Assembly (NCBI GenBank): GCA_013327885.1
Contig: JABUMY010000002.1
Coordinates: forward strand, 248,001-312,000
Origin: Flavisolibacter longurius
Lineage (GTDB): Bacteria > Bacteroidota > Bacteroidia > Chitinophagales > Chitinophagaceae
Reading direction: 5' to 3'
DNA length: 64,000 nt
The notes beneath the pieces are model-generated. The model ran no database searches. It was not told where the DNA came from and saw nothing but the letters and a program-made list of their open reading frames with translations. Both the position numbers and the translations under genes were made by a program. Each line of letters starts with the position of its first letter. The stretch's first letter is position 1. This document shows, in pieces, positions 25,103 to 35,176 of this stretch.

Positions 25103-25212
25103 GGAACAGGCAATCCCAACTACTTTTCTTTACCAATAGAAATTTTTGGCTTTGCGCAAGCGGCAAAGAGCTGTTTCACTTATGCCTGCATGTTAGATGC
25201 TGAAAAAATGTT

Positions 25213-25434
25213 TTAGTGCACGCCATTGCGCTTGTACCAGCGATAGCCCAAAAACCCAATAATGCCCAGGGGTGCGGCAGCCAGGTAAAGAATGCCAAAG
25301 TTGAGGCTCTTTGCCGGCTTTTCGCCCAGTTGCTGTGCGGTGCGGGTACAGATGGAACACTGTGCTTCGGCAGGAAGGCTGAACACGGTAATGGCGAGTG
25401 CCAGGAAGAGCAGGAAGAAGAGTTTGTTTTTCAT
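25213..25434 (-). CDS. Small exported membrane protein with CxxC motif (73 aa)
   Basis: A signal peptide (MKNKLFFLLFLALAITVF, ending PAEA) is followed by QCSICTRTAQQLGEKPAKSLN and one hydrophobic helix (FGILYLAAAPLGIIGFLGYR) with a short basic tail. The CxxC could bind a metal or be redox-active. Similar proteins of about 70 residues occur in Bacteroidota without a known role. It is stand-alone between meaB and the M48 gene. Confidence 0.7.
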   Translation of the reverse strand: MKNKLFFLLFLALAITVFSLPAEAQCSICTRTAQQLGEKPAKSLNFGILYLAAAPLGIIGFLGYRWYKRNGVH

Positions 25435-25561
25435 GTGTAATGCTCCTGCGGCAAATGTAGCCCCGGAAAAGCACTCAGGCGAAAGAAAAACCTGTCCCTG
25501 CGTAAAGGAATTGTGAAAGCCACCGCTTTTCTATCCAAATAGTTAATGCAATGGCAGCTTT

Positions 25562-26410
25562 TTACCTGGCCGAACAGTTTGCACCAAAATTTTGCTGAAT
25601 ATGATCCTGCAGGCACTGTGCCCGCAAACCCGAAAACGGGTGGGTGCGGAAAAAATCTTCGAGCCTGCTGTAGCTGTTCTCACTTTCCGACATCTCTTTC
25701 CAGAAAGCTACCGTTGCGCAAAGATTTTTATCCAGTTGGTTTGTCAGGTCGATGCCGTAATAATCGGCTTCCAGCTCGTTGCGCTGGTTGAATGATCCTG
25801 TCAGGAATTTTTTGATCTGGAAATAGGTCATGCCGTTTTCACCAAACAACTTACCCGAAAGCTCCAGCTCCTGGATGGTTTGCTTGATATGGCCTTTTTC
25901 GGAATGGCCGATCTCGTGGCCAATGATGGAGTACAAAAGATCGGTGTTGTCTTTTATCTTATCGTACATGGCCTTGGTAAGATAAATATAGCCGCCAAAC
26001 GTAAAAGCGTTGATCTGCTTGTCGTCGATAAGATGGATGGAATACCGAATACCTGACGGCGCCTCCCGAGCGGCAAGCAATTCTTTCAAAATTGTTTGCA
26101 ACTGCGCATTGATCGCCGGGTCTTCCAGCATCACAAAGGTTTTGCTTTCAAGGGCGTCTTTGTGAAAGGCGTCGCCGTAATCGCTTTGCACCGCATCGGT
26201 GATCTGATTTTTGTTAACCGCCAGGTCGCGAATGACGCCCGTTGTTTTCCGGATCACATTTTTAGTTTGGCCACCGCCTACGGCTGTATCGAGGCAGGTA
26301 TACGAATAGGTCACGTTTGATGTGTCTTTCCGGCCTTCTTTGCTTTCTACCAGGTTGCAAGAAGTTATGCCCAAAGCGGTTACTGCTATTGCTAAAAAAA
26401 ACGTTCGCAT
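25562..26410 (-). CDS. M48 family metalloprotease, lipoprotein (282 aa)
   Basis: ATG 26410 gives a lipoprotein signal (MRTFFLAIAVTALGITSC). The zinc-protease motif is IGHEIGHSEKGH (HExxH at about residue 165), with the third ligand expected in NELEADYYGIDL, as in M48 Ste24/HtpX/BepA-type enzymes. Unlike HtpX there are no membrane helices, so it resembles the periplasmic BepA/LoiP kind involved in envelope protein quality control. The extracytoplasmic location follows from the lipobox. Substrates unknown. Confidence 0.88.
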   Translation of the reverse strand: MRTFFLAIAVTALGITSCNLVESKEGRKDTSNVTYSYTCLDTAVGGGQTKNVIRKTTGVIRDLAVNKNQITDAVQSDYGDAFHKDALESKTFVMLEDPAINAQLQTILKELLAAREAPSGIRYSIHLIDDKQINAFTFGGYIYLTKAMYDKIKDNTDLLYSIIGHEIGHSEKGHIKQTIQELELSGKLFGENGMTYFQIKKFLTGSFNQRNELEADYYGIDLTNQLDKNLCATVAFWKEMSESENSYSRLEDFFRTHPFSGLRAQCLQDHIQQNFGANCSAR

Positions 26411-26482
26411 ATTTCTTTTACTGCAAAGCATTCGCCAAAGCGTTGGGCGCAGCCAAACCGTCAGCTTCTCCCGAAAAGAAAA

Positions 26483-26508
26483 AAGGCTGTACGCTACCGT
26501 ACAGCCTT
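26483..26508 (-). terminator. Terminator of the GT1 glycosyltransferase gene
   Basis: A perfect 11-bp stem (AAGGCTGTACG with CGTACAGCCTT, 4-nt loop), followed on the minus strand by TTTTTTCTTTTC. It begins 10 nt past the stop at 26518. Confidence 0.9.
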
Positions 26509-26517
26509 GTTGTGAAT

Positions 26518-27885
26518 TTAATAGATCGGTTCGGGTTCCCGCTCTTCCAGCACCCGCCTGCGGCGGGCCGGCAACAATTGGGCAATGTACTGCTCGCAAA
26601 GTTGCGCGGGGTTGTAAGCGGCCATTTCCCTGGCCAGCTTTTTTACATTTTTTCGGTAAGCCGGGTTTTTCAGCACTTCCTCCACCGCTGCCCTTACCTG
26701 TGCCGGCTTTGGCTTTTCGGTTTTGAGGTTGATGCCCAGGTTAAAATAGCCAATGCGGGCCGTAATCTCGTTTTTGCCTTCGTGCACGCCGGCTGCCACC
26801 ATCGGCAGGTTGTTTTGAATGCCAAGCATTACGCCGCCCATGCCACCATTGGTAACGTAAACATCTGCCAGGGGCATTACTTCATCAAACGGGATAAAAT
26901 CCTCAATAATAACATTGTCATATGGGAATTGCTTGCGCAAGGCTTCGGTGCCGTTACCGCCGGTAGTGGCAATCACCAGCACATCGCTATTTTTAAAGGC
27001 TTCCAATGTAGGTACCAGCAATTTTTCCACGTCGCCTTCTACGGTTCCCTGGGTTACCAGGGCTAGTTTTTTGTACTGCGACAACTTTTCGCTGGTCCAG
27101 GCGGTGGCCGCTTTTTTAGGGCTGTGCGGCAGCAGGGCGCCCACGAATTTATACTTGGGATGAAGGTCGCTGCGCTTGTACTCGAAGCCCGGCGAACCCG
27201 TTTGCAATACAAGGTTTGCTTTTTCCACAGCTAGGTCAAAAACAGAATCGGCTTCGGTATGGATGCCGTATTCGCCCAATACCTGCCGCATGATCTTGTT
27301 TGATTTGGCAAACAAAACATTCGTGGCTGTCCAGCGCAGCAGATTTTGCTTTATGCGGCCAAAAACGCTGTAAGAAGGCGTCAGGCCTAGGCCGGCCGGT
27401 GGCAGATCGCGGCTGTTTTTTGTGATGGGAACGATGCCCACGGCAATGACCTGCTTTTTCATAATATCGGTTACGAAAGGAATACCGGTAAAGGTCAGGT
27501 CGGCAATCAGCAGGTCAAACGGAAAGGTTTGGTAAATGGCCTGGATGTCTTCGTAGTATTCGGGGCCGCGTTTGATAAAGGCGTTTACGATGTCGAAGTT
27601 CAATTTGCCGATCTGCGATTTAATGGCTTCCCGTTCGGGAAAAAGCGAAGACGGATCCGAAGCAAGATCCAGCGCTTTTTGCAGCGGGAAAAAAGGAACA
27701 CCCAGCCGCTCAATCTTTTGGCGGTAGTGCTCGGAGGTATACCACCGCACGTCGTAGCCTTCGCTTTTCAGGTGGTATGCCAGGCCGGTCAGCGGGTTTA
27801 CGTGCCCATCAGCCGGCACGGTGGCAAAAAGAATTTTTGTTCCGGGTTTGATGGAAGAAAGAAGGATTTGGTTTTGCAAGCTCAT
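26518..27885 (-). CDS. GT1 (UGT/MGT-type) glycosyltransferase (455 aa)
   Basis: A GT-B enzyme. The N-terminal acceptor domain opens ILFATVPADGHVNPLTGLA, with the conserved catalytic His in DGHVNP. The C-terminal donor domain has VTQGTVEGD and the nucleotide-sugar loop ending in VYVTNGGMGGVMLGIQNNLP. The usual HCG of UGTs is NGG here, so donor preference may differ. Relatives glycosylate small hydrophobic compounds such as macrolides, flavonoids and carotenoids. It is followed by its own terminator. The end (RRRRVLEEREPEP) is very charged. Substrate unknown. Confidence 0.85.
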   Translation of the reverse strand: MSLQNQILLSSIKPGTKILFATVPADGHVNPLTGLAYHLKSEGYDVRWYTSEHYRQKIERLGVPFFPLQKALDLASDPSSLFPEREAIKSQIGKLNFDIVNAFIKRGPEYYEDIQAIYQTFPFDLLIADLTFTGIPFVTDIMKKQVIAVGIVPITKNSRDLPPAGLGLTPSYSVFGRIKQNLLRWTATNVLFAKSNKIMRQVLGEYGIHTEADSVFDLAVEKANLVLQTGSPGFEYKRSDLHPKYKFVGALLPHSPKKAATAWTSEKLSQYKKLALVTQGTVEGDVEKLLVPTLEAFKNSDVLVIATTGGNGTEALRKQFPYDNVIIEDFIPFDEVMPLADVYVTNGGMGGVMLGIQNNLPMVAAGVHEGKNEITARIGYFNLGINLKTEKPKPAQVRAAVEEVLKNPAYRKNVKKLAREMAAYNPAQLCEQYIAQLLPARRRRVLEEREPEPIY

Positions 27886-28021
27886 TTTGTTGGTTTTTGG
27901 TCAAGAATGAGGGTGCAAGATGCTTTGCGGCCTCTTGAAAAGAAATGCAAAGCGTAACAAATTGAAGAAAATGTGGATGGGTGGAACAGCAGGGGGAATG
28001 AACTGTAGGGCAAAAATGGAA

Positions 28022-28053
28022 AAAGCCGCAACAGGATTGCTGTTGCGGCTTTT
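28022..28053 (-). terminator. Rho-independent terminator downstream of typA
   Basis: A 13-bp perfect stem AAAGCCGCAACAG / CTGTTGCGGCTTT with a 5-nt loop, then TTTTTCCATTTTTG on the minus strand. Confidence 0.85.
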
Positions 28054-28056
28054 GGA

Positions 28057-28089
28057 AAACATTCCATATCTGGCAGATATGGAATGTTT
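28057..28089. repeat. Near-perfect 33-nt palindrome between typA stop and its terminator
   Basis: AAACATTCCATATCTG (28057-28072) and its inverse (28074-28089) are separated by one base. As RNA it would form a 14-bp stem with a 5-nt loop, 5 nt after the typA stop and 3 nt before the terminator. It could stabilise the mRNA 3' end or be a protein site. Confidence 0.7.
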
Positions 28090-28094
28090 ATGAA

Positions 28095-29906
<1,812 letters not shown>

Positions 29907-30074
29907 AAATTAGGCTGTATGCCTTTAGCTACAAGCGTTTAGCTGGGCCCGGTAGGGTTTGTTGCGTATGGCTTTTTGCTAATGACTGTTTTTAGAGGCG
30001 CGAAGGTACAGTATTCAGGCGGGGTAGCCAGAAAGCGGGGGAAGGTTAACAAAAAGTTTTCGGTGGAAGGGGTC

Positions 30075-30251
30075 TTAGCCGGGGTTAGATTTCTTATTTT
30101 CCCTGATTTTTCTCATCTGCTCCCTGCCATCTTTGACAAGCAGAAACATTTCTTCGTTATTCTTTAGTGCCTGCAATAATCGTTCGCCGGGGCTTTTTGC
30201 CAGCCAGAGCTGTGTTTGCAGGTCAAGTATATGTTTCGGCGTGTCGGTCAT
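30075..30251 (-). CDS. Small partner protein coupled to the nucleotidyltransferase (58 aa)
   Basis: A short gene whose ATG (30251) overlaps the TGA of the nucleotidyltransferase (ATGA) and which ends at TAA 30075. The product is hydrophilic and helical, with a core LWLAKSPGERLLQALKNNEE and a basic end. I recall small proteins with a similar KSPxERL...NxE core beside nucleotidyltransferase genes in other Bacteroidota; this is memory, not a search. Tight coupling suggests the two products act together, possibly as a toxin-antitoxin-like or regulatory pair. Confidence 0.7.
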   Translation of the reverse strand: MTDTPKHILDLQTQLWLAKSPGERLLQALKNNEEMFLLVKDGREQMRKIRENKKSNPG

Positions 30252-30781
30252 CTGGTTTCAAATAAACCAAAAGTATTCAAATTTAATTTGTGCATCCAGT
30301 GGTAAATGTATGCCCAGTCAAGGTCAGGAAACTTTGAAATTGCTTTTATGTCTTCCATTTGGCGGCCACTTTGCAATTGTTGAATCCAAATAAGTTTTGA
30401 AAGCAACAAATCCTCACCGGCCACAATCCAGGTTTCCAATCCCATCATTTTTACCGACACTCTTCTAGCAAATTCTGTCTGCCGGTACTCATCATCTTTC
30501 AATATCATAAAGTCTGCCTTAAAACTTGTTGCCTGTTCCAGAATATTGAACAGGCTTTTTCGTTTGACAGCATCGAGAATCGCATCTTCATCGCAATAGT
30601 ATCCCTTCCCAAAATAGTTCACGATTTTTTGAATATCCTCATGCCTCAATTCAACTATAAAATCAAAATCCTGCGTAGAACGGGCAACTGTATAAATACT
30701 CATTGCCATACTACCCGAAAGCATATACGGTATTTGTTCATCATTCAAAAACCGAATGATCTGCCCAAAAAAACCAACCAT
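30248..30781 (-). CDS. Nucleotidyltransferase-fold protein, AbiEii/MNT-like (177 aa)
   Basis: Shows the pol-beta nucleotidyltransferase pattern: LSGSMAMSIYTVARSTQDFDF (helix-capping GS about ten residues before DxD), a third acidic residue in FKADFMIL, and the AbiEii-like KLIWIQQLQSGRQMEDI. Such proteins transfer NMP to RNA or protein and often work in two-gene modules. It is coupled by ATGA overlap to the 58-aa gene and follows the amine oxidase gene by 17 nt. Antiphage or toxin function is only a possibility. Confidence 0.8.
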   Translation of the reverse strand: MVGFFGQIIRFLNDEQIPYMLSGSMAMSIYTVARSTQDFDFIVELRHEDIQKIVNYFGKGYYCDEDAILDAVKRKSLFNILEQATSFKADFMILKDDEYRQTEFARRVSVKMMGLETWIVAGEDLLLSKLIWIQQLQSGRQMEDIKAISKFPDLDWAYIYHWMHKLNLNTFGLFETR

Positions 30782-30798
30782 AAAATGAAGATAAGAAA

Positions 30799-32151
30799 TC
30801 AGCCTGCAATGGCCTTTGCCGCCGCTTCTCCCGTCACCAGCGCTCCTTCCATAAAACCCTGCCAGTCGGCCAGGTGCTCACCGGCAAAATGGGTATGGAG
30901 GTATGGCTTGGCCAATGTAAAGCGGGTGGTAAACCATTGCCCGGGTTTGTAAAGAGCATAGGCACCTTTGGAGAATGGGTCTTCGCCCCAGTAATAGTTC
31001 CACTGTTTTTCCATCTTGTTTTGCACATCGCCAAAAGCAGGACGCAGGGCCTGGCCAATGATGGACTTGTGGTAGTCGTCGCCCTGGTTGGCGGTAGCGG
31101 CGGCTTTATCGCCAATGGTGTAAGAGATCAGGATGCCTTTTGGCGAAGCCTGGTTTTTGGTGGCGTGGTAGAAATAATGTGCCGGTCCGTCGGTAACCAT
31201 GTCCATGTCCTCGGGCCAGAAACGTTCGTTGAAAAGCACCGGGTGCTTGTTGATACGAGCATACTGCAATTGGTTGATGGCATCCACCTTTTCTTTGGGT
31301 AGACCGGGCAGCCACTGGATCCTTTTCAGGGAGAAGGTTGGCACCGTGCAAATAAGCTTATCGGCACGGAAAATTTTGCCGTTGCTACAGGTGACGATCA
31401 CACCGGTTTTTGTCTGCTCCACTTTGGCCACGCCGTGATCGAGCAAAATATTTTCCATCCCTATCGTTTCAGCCAGCTTTACTGCCAGTTGCCCATTGCC
31501 GCCCTTTATCTTAAAATCCATTTCGTTTTTCTCGCTGCTTTCGGCGTATTCGGCCAGCGCAGAAAAAGCTGACACATGGCGGATGCTTTCACCAAAATCG
31601 GTGCTGTCGAGCAACTCCCGTAACTCCAGGTCGCGGCCATCACAACCGTTGTTTACCAGGTAGCGCCACCAGTCGTATTTATCCAGCTCCTTTTTTTGCA
31701 GGTCGGTCATGCTGCCGTATTTCTTTAGCAGAGCCGTCCATTTTTTATCCCATTCCTCGGAATACTTCCAGCCGCCTTTGCCAAAATATTCTCCCTTGTA
31801 CAGCAGGTGGGTTTCAAACTGGTTGTTCTGCAGTTCCAGTCCATGCTCTTCGCAAAGGGCAATCAGTCGTTCGTGTGAGGCGCCCACCCATTCGGCGCCC
31901 AATTCTATCACCAGGTTTTCGTCCGGAATGTTGAAAGAATACACCCGCCCGCCAATACGGTTGCGGGCTTCCAGCACGGTTACCTTTAGCTTTTTCTTTT
32001 TGAGATGATTGGCAGCGGCCAGCCCGGCAAAGCCGGCACCGATCACAATAACAGAAGAAGGTTTGGCTAAAAACTGGAACCTGTCGGCACCAATAAGGCT
32101 GCCGGCCAGCACAAAGGATGAGCCTTTGATAAATTCGCGGCGGGTGGTCAT
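30799..32151 (-). CDS. Flavin-dependent amine oxidase with Tat signal (450 aa)
   Basis: The N-terminus TTRREFIKGSSFVLAG is a twin-arginine signal, so the folded flavoprotein should be exported. FAD binding is shown by VIVIGAGFAGLAAANHL and ARNRIGGRVYS near the start and by FAGEHLADWQGFMEGAL at the end. The layout is that of the monoamine oxidase/polyamine oxidase family, which deaminates amines to aldehydes with release of hydrogen peroxide. The substrate is not evident. It is separated by only 17 nt from the downstream nucleotidyltransferase gene. Confidence 0.9.
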   Translation of the reverse strand: MTTRREFIKGSSFVLAGSLIGADRFQFLAKPSSVIVIGAGFAGLAAANHLKKKKLKVTVLEARNRIGGRVYSFNIPDENLVIELGAEWVGASHERLIALCEEHGLELQNNQFETHLLYKGEYFGKGGWKYSEEWDKKWTALLKKYGSMTDLQKKELDKYDWWRYLVNNGCDGRDLELRELLDSTDFGESIRHVSAFSALAEYAESSEKNEMDFKIKGGNGQLAVKLAETIGMENILLDHGVAKVEQTKTGVIVTCSNGKIFRADKLICTVPTFSLKRIQWLPGLPKEKVDAINQLQYARINKHPVLFNERFWPEDMDMVTDGPAHYFYHATKNQASPKGILISYTIGDKAAATANQGDDYHKSIIGQALRPAFGDVQNKMEKQWNYYWGEDPFSKGAYALYKPGQWFTTRFTLAKPYLHTHFAGEHLADWQGFMEGALVTGEAAAKAIAG

Positions 32152-32180
32152 ATGCAGTCAGGGTTTAATCGAAGAACAAA

Positions 32181-32405
32181 TTAAAGAAATCTTCGAATTA
32201 AATTGACAATGACCGTTAGCAACACACTAAACAGGATCATAGTGGTGATGGGGAAATAAAAGCGAACGTTTTCCTTTTCAATGCGGATGTCGCCGGGCAA
32301 GCGTCCTATCCAATTCAGCCTGTTGCCAAAGAAATACACAATGATGCCCACCACAACGATGAGCAGTCCAAAAAGGATAATGTATTTACCCCAACCCGGA
32401 GACAT
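32181..32405 (-). CDS. DUF2905 membrane protein (74 aa)
   Basis: Two hydrophobic helices (YIILFGLLIVVVGIIVYFFG and a second near the C-terminus) flank the family's conserved NWIGRLPGDIRIEKENVRFYFP. This is the typical small DUF2905 protein, of unknown function, in the inner membrane. It starts 1 nt after the lipid kinase stop, so the two genes form an operon. That link to lipid metabolism is the only functional hint. Confidence 0.85.
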   Translation of the reverse strand: MSPGWGKYIILFGLLIVVVGIIVYFFGNRLNWIGRLPGDIRIEKENVRFYFPITTMILFSVLLTVIVNLIRRFL

Positions 32406-32406
32406 A

Positions 32407-33300
32407 TCACAAAATTAAAAAATCAAGAACGGCTTCTTTTACCTGTATCTCCACCATCTTTTCTTTTTCGATCTTCAGCAGTTCATCGTCTACATGCACA
32501 TGCGTGCCTTCCCAGGTAATGCGGATGTTTTTTCCTTTGAGCGTATGAAAATGGTATGGGTCTTCGCCCCCGCTCAACCGGTGTGTTATGTAGGCGGCAA
32601 ATTTTTCTTTGTGTGCTTCCGGCACCAGCACTACTTCCATTTCGCCATCGCCGGGATCCGCATCGGGAGAGAGCACAATATTGGGACCGATCGACCGGAT
32701 GTTCATCACCTCCACCAGCAAAAACTTACCGGAATGATCGGTGCCATCGATCTCCAGCTTGCAGGCATGCGGCTCGTAGGTTTGCACGATCTCGTGCATT
32801 TTTTGCAGGGCGCCCCGCAGCTCTTCTTCCGGCGAATCAAATTCTTCCTCCGCCTTTTTCATCTCCATCATCAGGTAAGGAAAAATGCCGTAGCCAAAGC
32901 CTTCCATAAAAAAATCAGCTTCCTTCAGGTTGCAGATCCGCCCAATATCCAGTTTTTTTACCTTGCCTTCGCGCCAGCTCTTCACCAGTTTTTTGGCGCT
33001 CAGTTCGGGAAACAGGGTTTTGCTGATGTTGTTGGCAGTTCCCAAGGGCAACACGCCCAGTTGAACCGGGTGATCGAGCACCTTTCGGTCCAGCACCAAC
33101 TTTACCACTTTGCGCACGGTGCCATCGCCACCGGCAACGGCAAGAATGTCCACATCATCTTCAATGGTTTTCCAGCCGTCTTTCTTTGTAGAGCTATATC
33201 TACATTCAAAACCTGCGTCTTCTATTAGTTCGATCAGCTCTTTTTTATCGTGTTCTTCGTCGCCTGCCGTTGGATTGTGTACCAGTTTTACAATTTTCAT
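32407..33300 (-). CDS. Diacylglycerol-kinase-type lipid kinase (297 aa)
   Basis: A DAGK_cat/YegS-family kinase: HNPTAGDEEHD at the start, ILAVAGGDGTVRKVV for ATP binding, and LPLGTANNISKTL. A C-terminal beta-sandwich carries the DADPGDGEMEVV motif. It probably phosphorylates diacylglycerol or a sphingoid-type lipid. A second member of the family lies at 34277, unusually close. It is divergent from surE (82 nt) and in operon with the DUF2905 gene. Confidence 0.88.
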   Translation of the reverse strand: MKIVKLVHNPTAGDEEHDKKELIELIEDAGFECRYSSTKKDGWKTIEDDVDILAVAGGDGTVRKVVKLVLDRKVLDHPVQLGVLPLGTANNISKTLFPELSAKKLVKSWREGKVKKLDIGRICNLKEADFFMEGFGYGIFPYLMMEMKKAEEEFDSPEEELRGALQKMHEIVQTYEPHACKLEIDGTDHSGKFLLVEVMNIRSIGPNIVLSPDADPGDGEMEVVLVPEAHKEKFAAYITHRLSGGEDPYHFHTLKGKNIRITWEGTHVHVDDELLKIEKEKMVEIQVKEAVLDFLIL

Positions 33301-33382
33301 GGTTGATGGTTCTGCTTTCTTACCTCAACAAAAACATACCACAAAAGTTTTATTGGCATAAAAATGTAGCGTTGCATTCGGT

Positions 33383-34114
33383 ATGAAGTTCCTGATCACC
33401 AACGACGATGGTATATACAGTCCCGGCCTGGCAGCCCTGGCCAGGATCGCAAAGAAGTTTGGAGAGGTTACCGTGATGGCGCCGGATGTAGAACGTTCTG
33501 CGGCCTCGCATGCCATTACCGCCCACCTGCCCATCTCTTACAAAAAAGCAAGTATAGCGGTGGATGATGTGCAGGCGTTTCGGGCCACCGGTACGCCAGC
33601 CGATTGTGCTGCTCTTGGCTTGCACCTGGCCAAAACCGATGTGGTGCTTTCGGGCATTAACATGGGTCCCAATCTTGGCAATGCCATGTGGCACTCCGGT
33701 ACGCTGGCGGCAGCCAAGCAAGCCGTTTTGCTGGGCACCAGAGCCATTGCCCTGAGTACACCGGTGGGGAAGGAAGACCCGGACTTTGATGCGCTGGCAC
33801 CTTTTGTAGAAGAAACGCTCAACCTCTTGCTGAAAGAGGATGGACTGGCCTTGTACAATGTGAACTTTCCGCCGGAGCCCAAGGGCATTATGTGGACGCG
33901 GCAATCGGTGCGGTTGTACGATAACCAGATCGAACCCGCCATGGACCCGATGGGAAGAAAGCATTACTGGTTTACGGTGATCCCACTGGAACCTGCTGAA
34001 GAAGGCACGGACCGCTGGGCCGTGGAGAATGGTTATGTTTCTATCACGCCGCTGCGCCTTGACCTTACCAATGAAGCCGAACTGGAAAAACAGCTCAAGG
34101 CAAATTCAAAATAA
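33383..34114 (+). CDS. surE: 5'/3'-nucleotidase SurE (243 aa)
   Basis: A metal-dependent phosphatase acting on nucleoside 5'- and 3'-monophosphates and short polyphosphates. The family's ligands are present: NDDGIYSPG at residues 7-15, SAASHAIT, and SGINMGPNLGNAMWHSGT. The length is as expected. A TAGCGTTG sequence 8 nt before the ATG resembles a -7 box with one mismatch. It is cytoplasmic and transcribed alone. Confidence 0.94.
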   Translation: MKFLITNDDGIYSPGLAALARIAKKFGEVTVMAPDVERSAASHAITAHLPISYKKASIAVDDVQAFRATGTPADCAALGLHLAKTDVVLSGINMGPNLGNAMWHSGTLAAAKQAVLLGTRAIALSTPVGKEDPDFDALAPFVEETLNLLLKEDGLALYNVNFPPEPKGIMWTRQSVRLYDNQIEPAMDPMGRKHYWFTVIPLEPAEEGTDRWAVENGYVSITPLRLDLTNEAELEKQLKANSK

Positions 34115-34247
34115 GGGGCCGGTCAATGGCTGCGCTTATACATCTTCTCCACAGAAGAATGAGGTGTAGAGACTAAAATCATTTCTGCCAACTGTTAAAC
34201 TCAACGCGGTAAGTTACTGCCTGCAGCAAATTTCTTCTTGCGCAACC

Positions 34248-34255
34248 TACATTTG
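34248..34255 (+). promoter_or_regulatory. -7 promoter box TACATTTG that fixes the lipid kinase start
   Basis: A perfect TAnnTTTG box 21 nt before GTG 34277. A TTG further upstream (34238) lies before the predicted transcription start and so cannot be the translation start. Confidence 0.5.
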
Positions 34256-34276
34256 TGCCCACTAATTGTGCGGAGA

Positions 34277-35176
34277 GTGAAGCGAAAACTATTATACATC
34301 GTCAATCCAATTTCGGGGGTAAGCGACAAAGGGTCTTTAAAAACGATCATTGAAACAGAAACCAAAAAAGCAGGGTTTCCGTTTGCCATACATCCTTCCG
34401 TGCAGGGCGGCGATTATTCGCATCTTTTCCCCGTTATCAAAGAAGAAAAATTCACCGACGTTATTATTGCCGGCGGCGATGGCACCATCAATCAGGCCAT
34501 CAATAGCCTTCGTGGTCAGCAGGTGCAGTTTGGCATTATTCCCTGTGGCTCGGGCAACGGCCTGGCTTTTAGCGCCGGTATCTCCAAAGACCCGGTAAAA
34601 GCATTGCGCATTGCCTTCAAAGGCAAAAGCAAGTTTACCGATGGCTTTTTTATCAATAACCAGTTTGCCTGCATGCTGGTAGGACTGGGCTTTGATGCCC
34701 AGGTGGCGCATGATTTTGCCAACGCACCCAAACGCGGGTTAACGACCTACGTGAAAAAAACATTGCAGAATTTTTTTACCTCGCAGGCTTACCCGTTTAC
34801 CATTGTTACGGGGGGAAAAGAATTGCACACCGAAGCATTTTTTATTTCAATTGCCAACAGCAACCAGTTTGGTAACAACTTTACCATTGCCCCCGAAGCT
34901 TCGCTGAACGATGGGTTGCTGGACGTAGTGATCATGGTAAAACAGCACAGGCTGGGTGTTGTTTTTCAAACCCTGAAGCAGGTATGTGGCCTGAATAAAG
35001 TAAAAAGCCTCGACCTGGCAAGAGACAACAGCAGCATTATTTATTTTCAAACAGAGCGGTTGAACATTACCAATGATGGCGGCGCACCGCTGCACATTGA
35101 TGGTGATCCTGTTGAAACAATAAAAGATCTTTCTTTTTCGGTGATCAAGGATGCTTTTCTTTTGTTGTATCCGTAG
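34277..35176 (+). CDS. Diacylglycerol-kinase-type lipid kinase, second copy (299 aa, GTG start)
   Basis: Same fold as the protein at 32407: KLLYIVNPISGVSDKGSL, VIIAGGDGTINQAI, IPCGSGNGLAFSAGI, and a C-terminal beta domain with EASLNDGLLDVVIM. The GSGN version of the substrate loop is nearer to sphingosine or ceramide kinase-like members than the GTAN of the neighbour, so substrates may differ. The start is GTG 34277, the first start codon after the -7 box. Its last 32 nt overlap the end of the convergent patatin gene. Confidence 0.88.
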   Translation: MKRKLLYIVNPISGVSDKGSLKTIIETETKKAGFPFAIHPSVQGGDYSHLFPVIKEEKFTDVIIAGGDGTINQAINSLRGQQVQFGIIPCGSGNGLAFSAGISKDPVKALRIAFKGKSKFTDGFFINNQFACMLVGLGFDAQVAHDFANAPKRGLTTYVKKTLQNFFTSQAYPFTIVTGGKELHTEAFFISIANSNQFGNNFTIAPEASLNDGLLDVVIMVKQHRLGVVFQTLKQVCGLNKVKSLDLARDNSSIIYFQTERLNITNDGGAPLHIDGDPVETIKDLSFSVIKDAFLLLYP

